From assembly GCA_025765615.1 (NCBI GenBank), contig JAIVFJ010000019.1:248001-312000 (forward strand): a stretch of DNA of 64,000 nt. Direction: 5' to 3'. The notes beneath the pieces are model-generated. The model was not told where the DNA came from. It ran no database searches and saw nothing but the letters and a program-made list of their open reading frames with translations. Positions 1 through 10,138 of this stretch are shown in pieces. Numbering within the stretch: position 1 is the first letter of the stretch; every line of letters begins with the position of its first letter. The translations under genes were made by a program, and so were the position numbers. Origin of the DNA: Zopfochytrium polystomum. Its lineage: Eukaryota > Chytridiomycota > Chytridiomycetes > Chytridiales > Chytridiaceae.

Positions 1-372
1 AGCTGTGTGACACTGCGCTGGAGTGAGCATCAACGAAGTTTGCAATCACAGTGCGCACACGATGGTGGCAGCTGCGGGGCAAGACCGCCGCTCACCTCAC
101 AGAGTCATCCCCACAACAACTGCCTTTTCCCACATGCAATTATCTTTTGAAGTTTGCTTCAATTCAATCACCATGTATTTATTTACGATCAACAACATTC
201 CCACCAAAGCGCATTAAAAAAACATACATTATTTATTCACAAAGTAGTGGCTGTTCATCACTGCCTTAGAATGGATGTCTGCCACCCCAACTACAGAGCA
301 GAGCTCTACAATCACCGTTTGTGGGAGCACTTCTTCTGTCTCCTGCTACTGCTGACAAAGGAGTACCTGATG
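1..372. other. No gene recognised
   Basis: Only short unlinked frames are present and none resembles a known protein. The right edge is the start of an LTR-A fragment at 373. Confidence 0.5.
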
Positions 373-437
373 TGTTGAGATTCGACCCACGGGGAACACT
401 ATGCCTGTTACTGATGATCCCTTTGAGTACTCCATCC
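373..437 (+). repeat. LTR-A (Copia-A) 5' fragment
   Basis: The first 65 bp of the Copia-A LTR (TGTTGAGATTCGACCCACGG onward) are nearly identical to 1851-1915. The match stops where the LTR-B repeat begins at 438, so this is a truncated relic. Confidence 0.85.
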
Positions 438-625
438 TGCTGGTTTTGGGTCTTTTGGTGTAAGCAGTGTGCAGGAGCTTTGACCTGATACTGCTCTGCA
501 AGGATGACATGCAGCATTTTGCAAGTGATGGTCCTTGTAACAGTTTTGTATAAAAGACAAACACAAGACTGACAGAAGCCAAGATCAACCTCCCACCACC
601 ACCATCTTCAGTAGTGTATACCACA
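438..625 (+). repeat. LTR-B (Copia-B family) copy
   Basis: This matches 28572-28757 closely and, in reverse orientation, the 3' LTR of the Copia-B element at 21085-21309. All three share GTAAGCAGTGTGCAGGAGC near the start and a GTATAAA promoter-like motif about 115 bp in. The end is approximate. No internal region is attached, so it is a solo or relic LTR. Confidence 0.75.
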
Positions 626-637
626 GCAGCCCAATCC

Positions 638-848
638 ATGGTCTTCTTGGTGCCAGGCTGCTGGCTTGGGAAAATGCTCCATCTGTTTTAGCCAAATGAA
701 TCTGGACTCAGCATTTGAACTATGGAATACCGTTTTATTGCTGGGCTTACTTGATCCTGGCTAGGGACCTCAACTCACACATATTGACTGCTTCAGCTTT
801 TATATACAGACATACTAACACACTGCACCAAGTCCCACATCACAGGAA
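638..848 (-). repeat. Dispersed LTR-like repeat (LTR-E), copy 1
   Basis: This about 210 bp segment is an inverted copy of 41053-41268. Read on the minus strand it starts TGTGATGTGGGACTTGG and carries a TATATAAAAGC box, like a short LTR. No coding part was found for this family in the window. Confidence 0.65.
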
Positions 849-1850
849 AATCCACAGCTGTACCAGAGTCCTCACCTCAATTGCATCACTCTGATGAATT
901 ATCCTAACCAACTTCTGTGACAAAACACAATGTTCCTTGAAATGACTTTTTGGCTCATTCCAAGGAGTATCAACATTTATCTCTATTGGATACTCAACAC
1001 TAACACTTTTTCAGAGCAAACTATAAACAAGCTCAACCTTGCAAGATTACTGAAGTTCCATTCTCATCAAAGATTCTTCCTTTGCAGAACCAAATCTAAC
1101 TGACTCTAGATTTCAAACTGCTCTTAATAGAGTCGCTCCAGAACAGCTATGTTTTTTGAATGCCTCATTCATTCATGCAGCATAACCAGGTTTTGGATGC
1201 TTCAGAGATTGCCCTCAACTTTTGTAGTCTAACCAGAAACTTAGTGGTTTTGGCTTGGATGTTAGACTTGACAAAAACATTCTGCTGATTCTTTAACGAG
1301 GCAGAGTAGAAGACATCAGGCTAAGTCTTTGTTCCCTTTATTTGCATTAACACTCTTCTACCAGCATTAATTCACCACAACATCACCTGGAGACTAAAGG
1401 CAATTCATCATCATGCAATCAGGCTGGATATACAAACTCTCACTAATGCTTACTTCCACTAACTTCATCTCTATCTTTATTCTCCACTCTAAACCAACAA
1501 AAACAATAATCAACCACCTCATAGTCAAACAGTTGCAATTACCACATCATCAAACTATTCAAACTGCAGCAGTCGCAGCAAAATTCAGGAAAACCTTCAA
1601 CCATTCATTACTGCAGATCAGCTTCAGAAACAACACCAACATCACCACTTTGCTCCATTCAGTCACCAGTCACCTTGAACTATCTTTGAGCCTGAGTTTT
1701 GCAAGTTGAACAAGTTGAATTGGAATTGCTTCAGTTTTCTGCAGTCTCAACAAAGTCAGACAAAGCATCAACCATTCCCCACAGCAGAGTCACTCCAGAA
1801 AACAACTACTTCCTCCATTCGGTCAGTATTCAACTTCAGCAATCAGAATT
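849..1850. other. No gene recognised; probable transposon debris
   Basis: This 1 kb stretch holds only short frames rich in Thr, Ser, His and Gln and no recognisable domain. Being sandwiched between LTR relics suggests decayed retroelement sequence, but I cannot align it to any element here. Confidence 0.4.
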
Positions 1851-2464
1851 TGTTGAGATTCGACCCACGGGGTACACTACGCCTGTTACTGATGATCCCT
1901 TTGAGAACTCCATCCAATCACATTGGATGGGGTGTTCGAAGGGCTCAGTAGATTCAATACTTGAATGGGGCGCTCGGAAGGGCTAATCTGTTCTCAATAA
2001 AAAGAGATAGGCAAAGGCAGCTGTTGTTCTAGCTTTGTTCATCCTACCGGTAGGAACAATGCAATTAGAACATGCACAAAAACGCTCAAACCACGCACTC
2101 TGCACATGTAACACAGCACAGCAAGCATGCAGAAGCAGTGTACCACTGCCCCAGGCTCCGGAATTCCGCTCTCTGCACCGGAATTCCGCCCTCTGCATCG
2201 GAATTCCACTTCCTGATCTGGAATTCCAGCTTTCCTGCTGTGCTGTGCAATCTGAGCAATGCAACAGGAATTTAGGAATCAGGGATTGCACCAATCACTG
2301 CATTTCTAAAAGTGAGATAAAAACTGAGCTCACCAGAGATTGCACCAATCATTGGATTTCTAAAAACAAGGAAAAAAGCGGCTTGTTTCCCAAACAAGCT
2401 TCCTGATTTGGAACAACCAAACCAATTTACAAGCAACTGTTTCTCAAACAAGCTGTAAATTGGT

Positions 2465-2700
2465 TCCTGGTGGTACTCAGCCCAGACAAAGTGCTCAGCC
2501 CAAGGTGGTACTCAGCCCTGGCTGGTACTTAGCCCTGGGTGGTGCACAGCCCAGGCTGGTACTCAGCCCTGGGTGGTGCTCAGCCCAGGCTGGTACTTAG
2601 CCCTGGCTGGTACTCATCCCTGAGTGATGCCCAGCCCTGGGTGGTACTCAGCCCTGAATGGGTACTTAGCCCAGGATGGGGGTTTGTGCTCAGCCTGTTT
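2465..2700 (+). repeat. Minisatellite inside LTR-A
   Basis: Degenerate units around GGTGGTACTCAGCCC and GGCTGGTACTTAGCCC, about 15-30 bp, repeat here. The same array is present at 7665-7895 but is much shorter at 27258-27385, and it is missing from the deleted LTR at 34419-34675. Confidence 0.85.
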
Positions 2701-2772
2701 TATCTCATTTCTGTGTCCTGCCCTGTGCAGCCCACTGCTCCCTCTGTTTTCTGATGGCTCCAACCTGCAGGA

Positions 2773-2780
2773 GTATAAAA
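2773..2780 (+). promoter_or_regulatory. Candidate TATA box of Copia-A LTR
   Basis: A GAGTATAAAAGCAGC motif lies about 260 bp before the end of the 5' LTR and is conserved in the copies at 7970 and near 27460. It is the most likely start region for the genomic RNA. Confidence 0.55.
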
Positions 2781-3246
2781 GCAGCAACCTCTCACAGAGA
2801 TCAAACAAGAAGAAAAAACCCCCTCCTTGCTGCTTTGACAGAATCCAGTGCAAAACAAGCCAATCTCTCTTCCTCCATTTGCTCTCTCTTCCATCTCTGC
2901 CCACTCACTCCTCTCTCCTCTCTCCATCCTCTCACTCCTTTCCCTTTTCCATCATCACTGCTCTCTCTCTCTCTCTCTCTCTCTTCATCCCCACACACAC
3001 CAAGTCCCTCCAGTCCTGGGTGGGATTTCATCACAAAGCTACCTACAAGCCGTCGGCCACACTTGTACGCTCGAACAGGGCCCTGCTGCTCTTACAAGAA
3101 AAGGGTTTCCGACTCTAAACAAGACCAACCTGTCTGTGAGCACCGGCTCACCAGCTACTTTAAGGCAACAAAGGGCTATTGGCTCTCTACAAGAAAAGGG
3201 CTACCGCTCTAAACAAGTCCACTGGTCCACCAAGCCGCTACCTAGC

Positions 3247-4875
3247 ATGTCTTCTTCGACCCCCAAGGCTGTCCGCTTCTCTTCTTACGGCTACCAGGCT
3301 TGGGAACTGCATGTGGAAGAAGTCATCAAGCCGGTCATGGCATACAATCTTGTTGCCAGCTTCCTCAAGCCTGATTACTTTGGTACGTTCAGCGAGCACT
3401 GCATCAAGGTCGGCATCAGCGCTGCTCCTCCCAGCATTGGTTCTCCCCCTGAATCCTCTGCAACGGCGGAGGCCAAGGCTGCGTACAGTGAGATGTACCG
3501 TCTGCACCACGCTGCCCTTGACAAGTACCACACTGGTATACGCCAAGAACACAAGACCTACAGGGAGCTTGAGGCCCAACACGACAAGGCGGTTGCTACC
3601 CTCGACTCCTGCTCGCGCATCGAGGATGTGCGCTCCATGAATGCAGCAAACATCACCAACTGCACTGATCGGTACAAGTGGCTCAATGACAAGTACGCCC
3701 TGCAGGACCACACTGGTTCACAGCAGGACAAGTGGCTTGCGACTTACAGTTGTTTGGCAAAATCCAGAGACTCTGGTCCGGCAGTCCAGGAGTGGTACAC
3801 CACTCTGACCACACTGGTCACAGATTGGCCGAAGCATTTCAAATGTACTGCCACCACTTGCAGGGGTGTGACAAACATCCTGCGTTCTGCCATCATCCAC
3901 AAAACAAGGGAAACGCTGCCTGGACATGAAATCTTCTCTGGCGTTCGTCAAAATCTTCTCAAGGGGCTGTCAGGCTACGCCAACACCAGCGATCTCGTCA
4001 AGGAGTTGACAAACTGCCACACGCTGTACCAACAAAGCAAAGAGAAGAACAGCAGGCACTCTGCTCACCATGGCACTTCTGAGATGGAAGCAGCTGCTTC
4101 AGCAAAGACCTCAGTGGCAACCAAGAAGCGCAAGACCGGTGAGGCACTCAACGGCAAGCCTACTTGTGACCTTCATGGAATCTGGATCTCACACTCTCGC
4201 GAGGAATGCCTCAAGTTCCCTCACGGGAAGTCAGAGCCGGCTCGCCCTGCAAAGAAGGCCAAGGGCAAGCAGCCTGCACACGCCAAAGAAGCCAAGGCCA
4301 CGTCAGCTGATTCCAAGAAAGCTACTGAAACTGCCAAGATTGCACGTGAGGTGGCCGCTAAAGAACACCACCAAGCCTCTTGCGCAGGCTCTGAGGACTC
4401 TCCTCCCCACAAATGCTACAGGATGGATACTCCACCACTGCCTCCTGAAGCAGAAGACGTCGAAATGTTGGAGTTCAGTACTGAGGGTGCTGTGCACCTT
4501 GCAGACACATCAGCTCTAGACGACTTCCTTTCAGTAGAAAGGGCACTTGCGGCACGGGAGTTTGAAATTGGAACATGCCAGGCTGTTGAGGTGGAGGAGG
4601 AATTTGAAGTGGAACTCACAGTTACACTTCTTGACGGCAGAATGGATCCAGACTGGATCACTGACAACATTGTCTCAAACGTCGGCTACAAAGTGATGTA
4701 CGAATCTGGACGTTTCCTCTACCGCAACGTCACCTACCGCCGCATCTACGAGAATCACAGGGGGGAGATCTACAGCCGGGTATGCTATACGACGCTTCTG
4801 ATTCTGAACCAGAGTCAATACCTGATGAACAGGAAATCCCTCCTAGGGAGCGCTCAACTTCCCCTGACATTCTAG
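3247..4875 (+). CDS. Copia-A Gag-like protein
   Basis: This 542-residue frame begins at the first ATG after the LTR and leader (MSSSTPKAVRF). Residues 1-280 are helical and charged, as expected of a Ty1/copia capsid. A Cys/His cluster near residue 310 (CDLHGIWISHSREEC) stands where the nucleocapsid zinc knuckle normally sits, but its spacing is not the usual CCHC. A Lys/Ala-rich stretch and an acidic tail follow. The last 30 codons overlap the RT frame, which lies in the -1 frame. Near the C-terminus WITDN sits where a copia protease would begin, but the catalytic Asp-Ser/Thr-Gly is absent. The role, packaging of element RNA into virus-like particles, is inferred from position and family. Confidence 0.75.
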   Translation: MSSSTPKAVRFSSYGYQAWELHVEEVIKPVMAYNLVASFLKPDYFGTFSEHCIKVGISAAPPSIGSPPESSATAEAKAAYSEMYRLHHAALDKYHTGIRQEHKTYRELEAQHDKAVATLDSCSRIEDVRSMNAANITNCTDRYKWLNDKYALQDHTGSQQDKWLATYSCLAKSRDSGPAVQEWYTTLTTLVTDWPKHFKCTATTCRGVTNILRSAIIHKTRETLPGHEIFSGVRQNLLKGLSGYANTSDLVKELTNCHTLYQQSKEKNSRHSAHHGTSEMEAAASAKTSVATKKRKTGEALNGKPTCDLHGIWISHSREECLKFPHGKSEPARPAKKAKGKQPAHAKEAKATSADSKKATETAKIAREVAAKEHHQASCAGSEDSPPHKCYRMDTPPLPPEAEDVEMLEFSTEGAVHLADTSALDDFLSVERALAAREFEIGTCQAVEVEEEFEVELTVTLLDGRMDPDWITDNIVSNVGYKVMYESGRFLYRNVTYRRIYENHRGEIYSRVCYTTLLILNQSQYLMNRKSLLGSAQLPLTF

Positions 4876-6881
4876 CTTTGCCAGAGTCAACAGGGGAGGC
4901 AACAAATCCCCCAATCATACCACGAGAGCCATCAGGTTTACGTGACTACCTGGCATTGAAGGCAAACCTTTGTAAACTACGAACAAAACCATCAATTGCC
5001 ACAAGTCCTTCCACTTACAGTCGGAAAACACTCTACGCTTTAACTGCAAGAATTCGTAAACTACGAATAGCACGGGGACAATTTCGTGAACTCTACCAAA
5101 CGCTCAAAGCGTACACTGTGCTTGAGCCAGAGGAAGTCCCAGCAGATCCAACAGAAAGGATCCACCAGCGGGACTTACCGCCACTCCCTGCTTCGCACAA
5201 AGAGGCCATGCGTTCTCCTTTTGCAAAGTATTGGAAGGCAGCTCAACTCTCAGAGATCAATTCGATCACGTCAAAGCATGTCTGGGACTTAGTGGCTCGA
5301 CCTAAAGGGCGTAAGATACTCAAGCCCAAATGGGTTTTTGCCTACAAGTTTGACAGTGAAGGGTACCTTGAACGCTTCAAGGCTCGCCTTGTTGGTCGGG
5401 GTTACACTCAGATCTTTGGCCAGGACTACAATGAGACCTTCTCCCCTGTCGTCCACAGCTCCTCCATAAGGGCAATCCTTGCTATCTCGTTGCTGTTTGA
5501 CCTCATACTTGCAGGCCTTGATGTCGAAACCGCATACTTGAACGCCAAACTGGACATTGAAAACTTCATGGAACAACCAGAAGGCTTTGAGATACGTGGT
5601 ACAGACGGGATACTCCTTGTCTGTTTACTCAGGAAGAGTCTGTACGGACTGCACCAGTCTGGTCGACAGTGGTACAAAACAATCCGCGACTTCCTCGTAG
5701 AAATTGGATTTACGCAATTGAAGACTGACCACTGTGTCTTTGTGCAAAGGCACCCTGATGGAAAGGTCAAGACCATCATCACTCTATACGTAGATGACAT
5801 CCTCATCTTCAGTCACACTGAAGAAGAAATTGCCAAAATTCTTTCTCTGATCAAATCAAAGTTCAAAATCCGCGAGGACCTCAACCCAAAAGTTGTTGTT
5901 GGCATCCAAGTTGAGAAAATCAAAGATGGAATCTTTATTGGACAGAAAAACTACACACAGCATGTCTTGGAGGAAGCAAACTACTGGTGTGACGATGAAG
6001 GCTTACCTGTCAAAATCAAAGCAACTCCCATGTCCACGACATGGATACACGATGTGGACTCTGGAAAACTTCCACAAAAAGAGTCGGAATACTTCCGAAG
6101 CACACTCATGCAACTTGCTTACCTTGCAAACTTGACGCGCCCTGACATTGCGTATGCTGTGAATACACTTGCACAATACCAGTCTGCTCCAACCCATTCA
6201 GATTCCCTTGCGCTTGACAGATTGCTGCGATATGTCCGCGCTACCTGGGATCATGGACTTTTCTACCAGAAGGGAGACTCCCAGATGACATGCATCACCA
6301 ATGCAACACTCCCAGAGGTAGAGAAAGCTGCGGGTATTTCTTACCCAGAGTGGGATGAACCACATGGCTACGCTGATGCCAGCTATGCTGAAGAGGATGG
6401 ACGCAAGTCGAGGTCAGGGCATGTGTTCATGCTTTGTGGGGGTGCTATTACATGGTACAGCAAGAAACAATCAGTTGTTGCTTTGTCCTCAACTGAGGCG
6501 GAATACTTCTCCCTTACTGAGGCCATCAAAGAGGCAATCTGGCTACGAATGCTCGTCCAGGAGCTGGGTATGGATTTAAATAAGCCCACTACTGTTTTTG
6601 AAGACAATCATTCAACCATAGCTATTGCTATGAATCCAATACACCATGGTTGGGTCAAACACTTTGACGTGAGGTTGCATTTCATACGGGACCACTTGGA
6701 GAAAAAGGAGGTGCAACTCATTCATTGCCCAACGGACATGATGATTGCCGACCTTCTCACCAAAGCTCTTCCTGCAGCTCAACATGCAAAGCTTGCATCA
6801 CTGATGGGAATTTGCAGTCTCGCCGACCTCCAAGGTGTAAGCGTGGTGCCCACGCTCAAATCAGCACAACGCTTAGTCTAA
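4782..6881 (+). CDS. Copia-A reverse transcriptase and RNase H
   Basis: This 699-residue frame is intact. An acidic linker opens it, then the copia RT domain follows (residues about 175-420) with FKARLVGRGYTQ, the LYGLHQSG motif and the catalytic YVDD near residue 333. RNase H follows (residues about 520-670) with ADASYAEEDGRKSRSGHVF, SSTEAEY, EDNHSTIAI and the LLTKALP end typical of the family. It would copy the element RNA into DNA inside particles. It overlaps the Gag frame by 94 nt in the -1 frame. No integrase precedes the RT, which is abnormal because the copia order is Gag-PR-IN-RT-RH. Either a -1 shift fuses the frames or the overlap is an accident of the deletion. Confidence 0.92.
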   Translation: MLYDASDSEPESIPDEQEIPPRERSTSPDILALPESTGEATNPPIIPREPSGLRDYLALKANLCKLRTKPSIATSPSTYSRKTLYALTARIRKLRIARGQFRELYQTLKAYTVLEPEEVPADPTERIHQRDLPPLPASHKEAMRSPFAKYWKAAQLSEINSITSKHVWDLVARPKGRKILKPKWVFAYKFDSEGYLERFKARLVGRGYTQIFGQDYNETFSPVVHSSSIRAILAISLLFDLILAGLDVETAYLNAKLDIENFMEQPEGFEIRGTDGILLVCLLRKSLYGLHQSGRQWYKTIRDFLVEIGFTQLKTDHCVFVQRHPDGKVKTIITLYVDDILIFSHTEEEIAKILSLIKSKFKIREDLNPKVVVGIQVEKIKDGIFIGQKNYTQHVLEEANYWCDDEGLPVKIKATPMSTTWIHDVDSGKLPQKESEYFRSTLMQLAYLANLTRPDIAYAVNTLAQYQSAPTHSDSLALDRLLRYVRATWDHGLFYQKGDSQMTCITNATLPEVEKAAGISYPEWDEPHGYADASYAEEDGRKSRSGHVFMLCGGAITWYSKKQSVVALSSTEAEYFSLTEAIKEAIWLRMLVQELGMDLNKPTTVFEDNHSTIAIAMNPIHHGWVKHFDVRLHFIRDHLEKKEVQLIHCPTDMMIADLLTKALPAAQHAKLASLMGICSLADLQGVSVVPTLKSAQRLV

Positions 6882-7049
6882 AGGCTCTCTCTGGCTTCTC
6901 CAGCTACACTTGTGGGTTCATGCAGGTTTTCACAAGCGTAGGGGGGTACATGGGTGGGTTCGAGTCCCACTGCTTGGCTGGCATTGTTGGACAGCCACGT
7001 ATGTACTCCAGGAGAAACAGTTGCCCCCTCTCTTTCTATTGCGGGGGTG
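6882..7049 (+). other. Copia-A 3' untranslated region and polypurine tract
   Basis: The G-rich tract GCGGGGGTG (7041-7049) directly abuts the 3' LTR and fits a plus-strand primer. An exact tRNA B-box-like GGTTCGAGTCC lies at 6957-6967, but I see no matching A box. An almost identical copy occurs at 26475-26642. Confidence 0.6.
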
Positions 7050-8033
7050 TGTTGAGATTCGACCCATGGGGTACACTACGCCTGTTACTGATGATCCCTT
7101 TGAGAACTCCATCCAATCACATTGGATGGGGTGTTTCAAGGGCTCAGTAGATTCAATACTTGAATGGGGCGCTCGGAAGGGCTAATCTGTTCTCAATAAA
7201 AAGAGATAGGCAAAGCCGGCTGTTGTTTTAGCTTTGTTCATCCTACCGGTAGGAACAATGCAATTAGAACATGCACAAAAACACTCAAACTACGCACTCT
7301 GCACATGCAACACAGCACAGCAAGCATGCAGAAGCAGTGTACCATTGCCCCATGCTCCGGAATTCCGCTCTCTGCATTGGAATTCCGCTTCCTGATCTGG
7401 AATTCCGCTCCGTGATCCGGAATTCCAGCTTTCCTGCTGTGCTGTGCAATCTGAGCAATGCAACAGGCATTTAGGAATCAGGGATTGCACCAATCACTGC
7501 ATTTCTAAAAGTGAGATAAAAACTGAGCTCACCAGAGATTGCACCAATCATTGGATTTCTAAAAACAAGGAAAAAAGCGGCTTGTTTCCCAAACAAGCTT
7601 CCTGATTTGGAACAACCAAACCAATTTACAAGCAACTGTTTCTCAAACAAGCTGTAAATTGGTTCCTGGTGGTACTCAGCCCAGACAAAGTGCTCAGCCC
7701 AAGGTGGTACTCAGCCCTGGCTGGTACTTAGCCCTGGGTGGTGCACAGCCCAGGCTGGTACTCAGCCCTGGGTGGTGCTCAGCCCAGGCTGGTACTTAGC
7801 CCTGGCTGGTACTCATCCCTGAGTGATGCCCAGCCCTGGGTGGTACTCAGCCCTGAATGGGTACTTAGCCCAGGATGGGGGTTTGTGCTCAGCCTGTTTT
7901 ATCTCATTTCTGTGTCCTGCCCTGTGCAGCCCACTGCTCCCTCTGTTTTCTGATGGCTCCAACCTGCAGGAGTATAAAAGCAGCAACCTCTCACAGAGAT
8001 CAAACAAGGAATCCAACCCCCTCCTTGCTGCTT
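7050..8033 (+). repeat. Copia-A 3' LTR, truncated
   Basis: It matches the 5' LTR until CTGCTT at 8033, where sequence switches abruptly to the left arm of the large palindrome. About 200 bp of LTR end, including the CT microsatellite and terminal CA, are missing. Confidence 0.88.
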
Positions 8034-9610
8034 CCATTTCTTGGCAGATAGCCACCAGAGCAGAGTGGAGGGGGGGGTGGAGGAACTGGCAAGAAATGAT
8101 TGGTGCAGACAAGAAGACACTCACCACAGCCACAGAAAGAAAGGAAGACACACAAAGAGAGACAGTAAACAAACAACTAAATAAAAGATAAAACAAGAAA
8201 AAGAGCCAAAACAAAAGAAAATACTAATTGAAAAAATAAGTAAAAATCATCAACAGAAAGAGAAAGAAAAGCCCTGTCTTCTCAGGCATTACATCATGGT
8301 AGCTGGGCACCTGGACTTTGCACTTCTCCCACAGAAGTGGTTCAGTCCTAGTCATTCCAAAAGTGAGGGGTTATTAGCTGGACATGGTGGACTCTGCAGC
8401 CCAACAGTCTGCATGTCGTGAACTTGGCACCTTCCCAATTGAAGGGAGCACTCTAACCACTGAGCAAGGAAGCCCTATGCCAGCAGTTGAGCAAACACTG
8501 AGTCACTCAGTCTGCAGCCATTGTACAGAATAATATAACAATAATAGCACAAATAATAATAGTGTCAGGTGACGTAGGCGCGACAACAAGTGTCAGTTGG
8601 TGGCTTATGTGGACAACCAACAATAATAAATAATAATATATACAACAGAGTCCAAGCCGAATGCGTTTATAACGCCCTCGAGACAGGTGGATAATCCTCA
8701 CAATTATCAGTGAAAAAGTGGGTATACACTCTTTTATTCGAGGTCACAGGCTTGACGGCCTGTCATCCTCACATTGTTGTCACTGTTAGAAGTCTCAACA
8801 GCAACAGTGGGGACTGTGGGCACAGGAGCAGTGTTACCAGGTTGTGAGGACGACAGGCTGTCGAGCCTGTGACCTCAAATAAATTAAGTGTACACCCACA
8901 TTTTAACTGGTAATTGTGAGGATTACCAAACTGTTTCGATCCACATTTTGCTGGCAAAACGTGACTAGGTTTGGATTCCTACTCTCTTTTATATATTGGG
9001 TTTCCATATGGCCTCTGACTGGCTCTGTATGTCTGCCTCTGAGCTCTACTATTGTTATTTATTATTATTATTTATTATTGGCGACGTTGCAGACAGAAAG
9101 GCTCAGTCTTGATTCTAATAGCTGATACAAGGATCCCTTGCTCAGTGGTTGGAGTGCCCCCTTCAATTAGGAAGGTGCCAATTTCAAGACATGCTAGTTG
9201 ACAGACTGAGCAGAAATGCGAAGTCCAACTATGCCTGGCCTTTGGCCCCTCACTTTTAGCAATGACTTAGGACTGAAACACTTCTGTGGGAGAAGTGCTT
9301 GGCCCAGATGGACAGAGTTAACAAGATGATGGCAGAGCTAACAAGCCCTACCACCTGCTACCATGATGTAATACCTCATAAAAGGGTATGAGATCACAGG
9401 GTTTTTCTTTATCTTTTCATTGGTGATTTTTACTTATTTTTCCAATTAGTAATTTATCCTGTTTTTCCTGTTTTTCCTGTTTTCTCTTTTATTTCTTCCT
9501 TGTTGTCTCTGTCTGTGTCTTTTCTTTCTTGTGTGGCTGAGAGTGACTGTCTTCTTATCTGCACCAATCATTTCTTGCCAGCCCTCTCCACTCTGTTTGC
9601 CAAGAAATGG
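8034..9610. repeat. Large imperfect palindrome (foldback) with tRNA-like heads
   Basis: The left half (8034-8775) and right half (8843-9610) are inverted copies. The ends pair (CCATTTCTTGGC with GCCAAGAAATGG), as do the inner arms 8690-8775 and 8843-8928, around a 67 bp centre. Each half carries a tRNA A-box-like stretch (TTGCTCAGTGGTTAGAGTGC on the minus strand at about 8448-8470; the plus-strand equivalent is at 9138-9158). A related single unit is at 58190-58806. It is therefore either a foldback element or two SINE-like units joined head to head. It replaces the end of the Copia-A 3' LTR. Confidence 0.8.
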
Positions 9611-9825
9611 CCCATGATTCTCTGGGCTGTCTTCCTTGTTTGGCTGGCTCAGCCCCATTTCTTGGTGATTCACTCCTCCCATTCTTTTCTTTACAATTTT
9701 ATTTATTGTTTTGCTGTTTTGTATGTGTTTTCCCTCCTTTTTCCCTCCACTTAGGGCTTGTCTTTGACAGAGAGGGAGCCTTGCTCCATGGTGGTGGCTT
9801 GAACAGACTGGGATCTGGCCACTCT

Positions 9826-10133
9826 TGTCAGGAACATGGCAGGACAGGACAAGGCAGACAAGGAACTGAGAGGAGTGATGATTGTATTGGAAACAATAAT
9901 TCACTTGAGGGATGGGACAGGTCCCCCATCCCCCTTTTATACCTTTTGAGAGTCTTCCTTGTCAAGACTCAAAGAAAGTTCCAGAAAGAGCAATTAGTAA
10001 TGCAATGATACCAATGATACCAATGACAACAAGACAAGTCAGGAAAGCAAAGAAGGTTCCAGAAGGTTCCACAAGGTTCCATGAAGGAATGTTCTAGAAG
10101 GTTCCAGAGGTTTCCAGAGGGTGATTCATAACA
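9826..10133 (-). mobile_element. Solo Ty3 LTR with target duplication
   Basis: This 308 bp sequence begins TGTCAGGAACA and ends TTCATAACA and matches the LTRs of the nested Ty3 elements at 45201-53555 (minus orientation). It is flanked by perfect 5 bp direct repeats ACTCT at 9821-9825 and 10134-10138. It is thus the product of LTR-LTR recombination after a real insertion. Confidence 0.93.
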
Positions 10134-10138
10134 ACTCT

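Larger units (their letters stand above)
1851..3033 (+). repeat. Copia-A 5' LTR
   Basis: It begins TGTTGAGATT and ends GGGATTTCATCA. The 3' boundary was fixed by comparing three other copies (ending 27716 and 34675, and the one starting 7050). It contains repeated GGAATTCC motifs about 20 bp apart near 2160-2225, a variable minisatellite at 2465-2700, a TATA box and a long CT microsatellite at 2961-2984. Confidence 0.9.
1851..8033 (+). mobile_element. Copia-A, Ty1/copia retrotransposon lacking PR-IN
   Basis: A 1183 bp 5' LTR (1851-3033, TG...CA) is followed by Gag (3247-4875), RT-RNase H (4782-6881), a G-rich polypurine tract (7041-7049) and a 3' LTR that starts at 7050 but breaks off at 8033, about 200 bp short. 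No protease DSG motif, integrase HHCC or DDE is found anywhere between Gag and RT, although both frames are long and open. This is best read as an internal deletion derivative that would need those enzymes in trans. The 5' and 3' LTRs differ at several sites, whereas the 3' LTR is almost identical to the copy at 26643. Confidence 0.9.

Noticed and set aside
2848..3246. N-terminal extension of Copia-A Gag
   Set aside because: The frame is open upstream of 3247 but encodes LTR and leader sequence (Ser/Leu/His repeats from the CT microsatellite).
4755..4785. Proven -1 frameshift site in Copia-A
   Set aside because: A run of six G lies near the overlap but no X XXY YYZ heptamer is in the right frame; kept only as a question.
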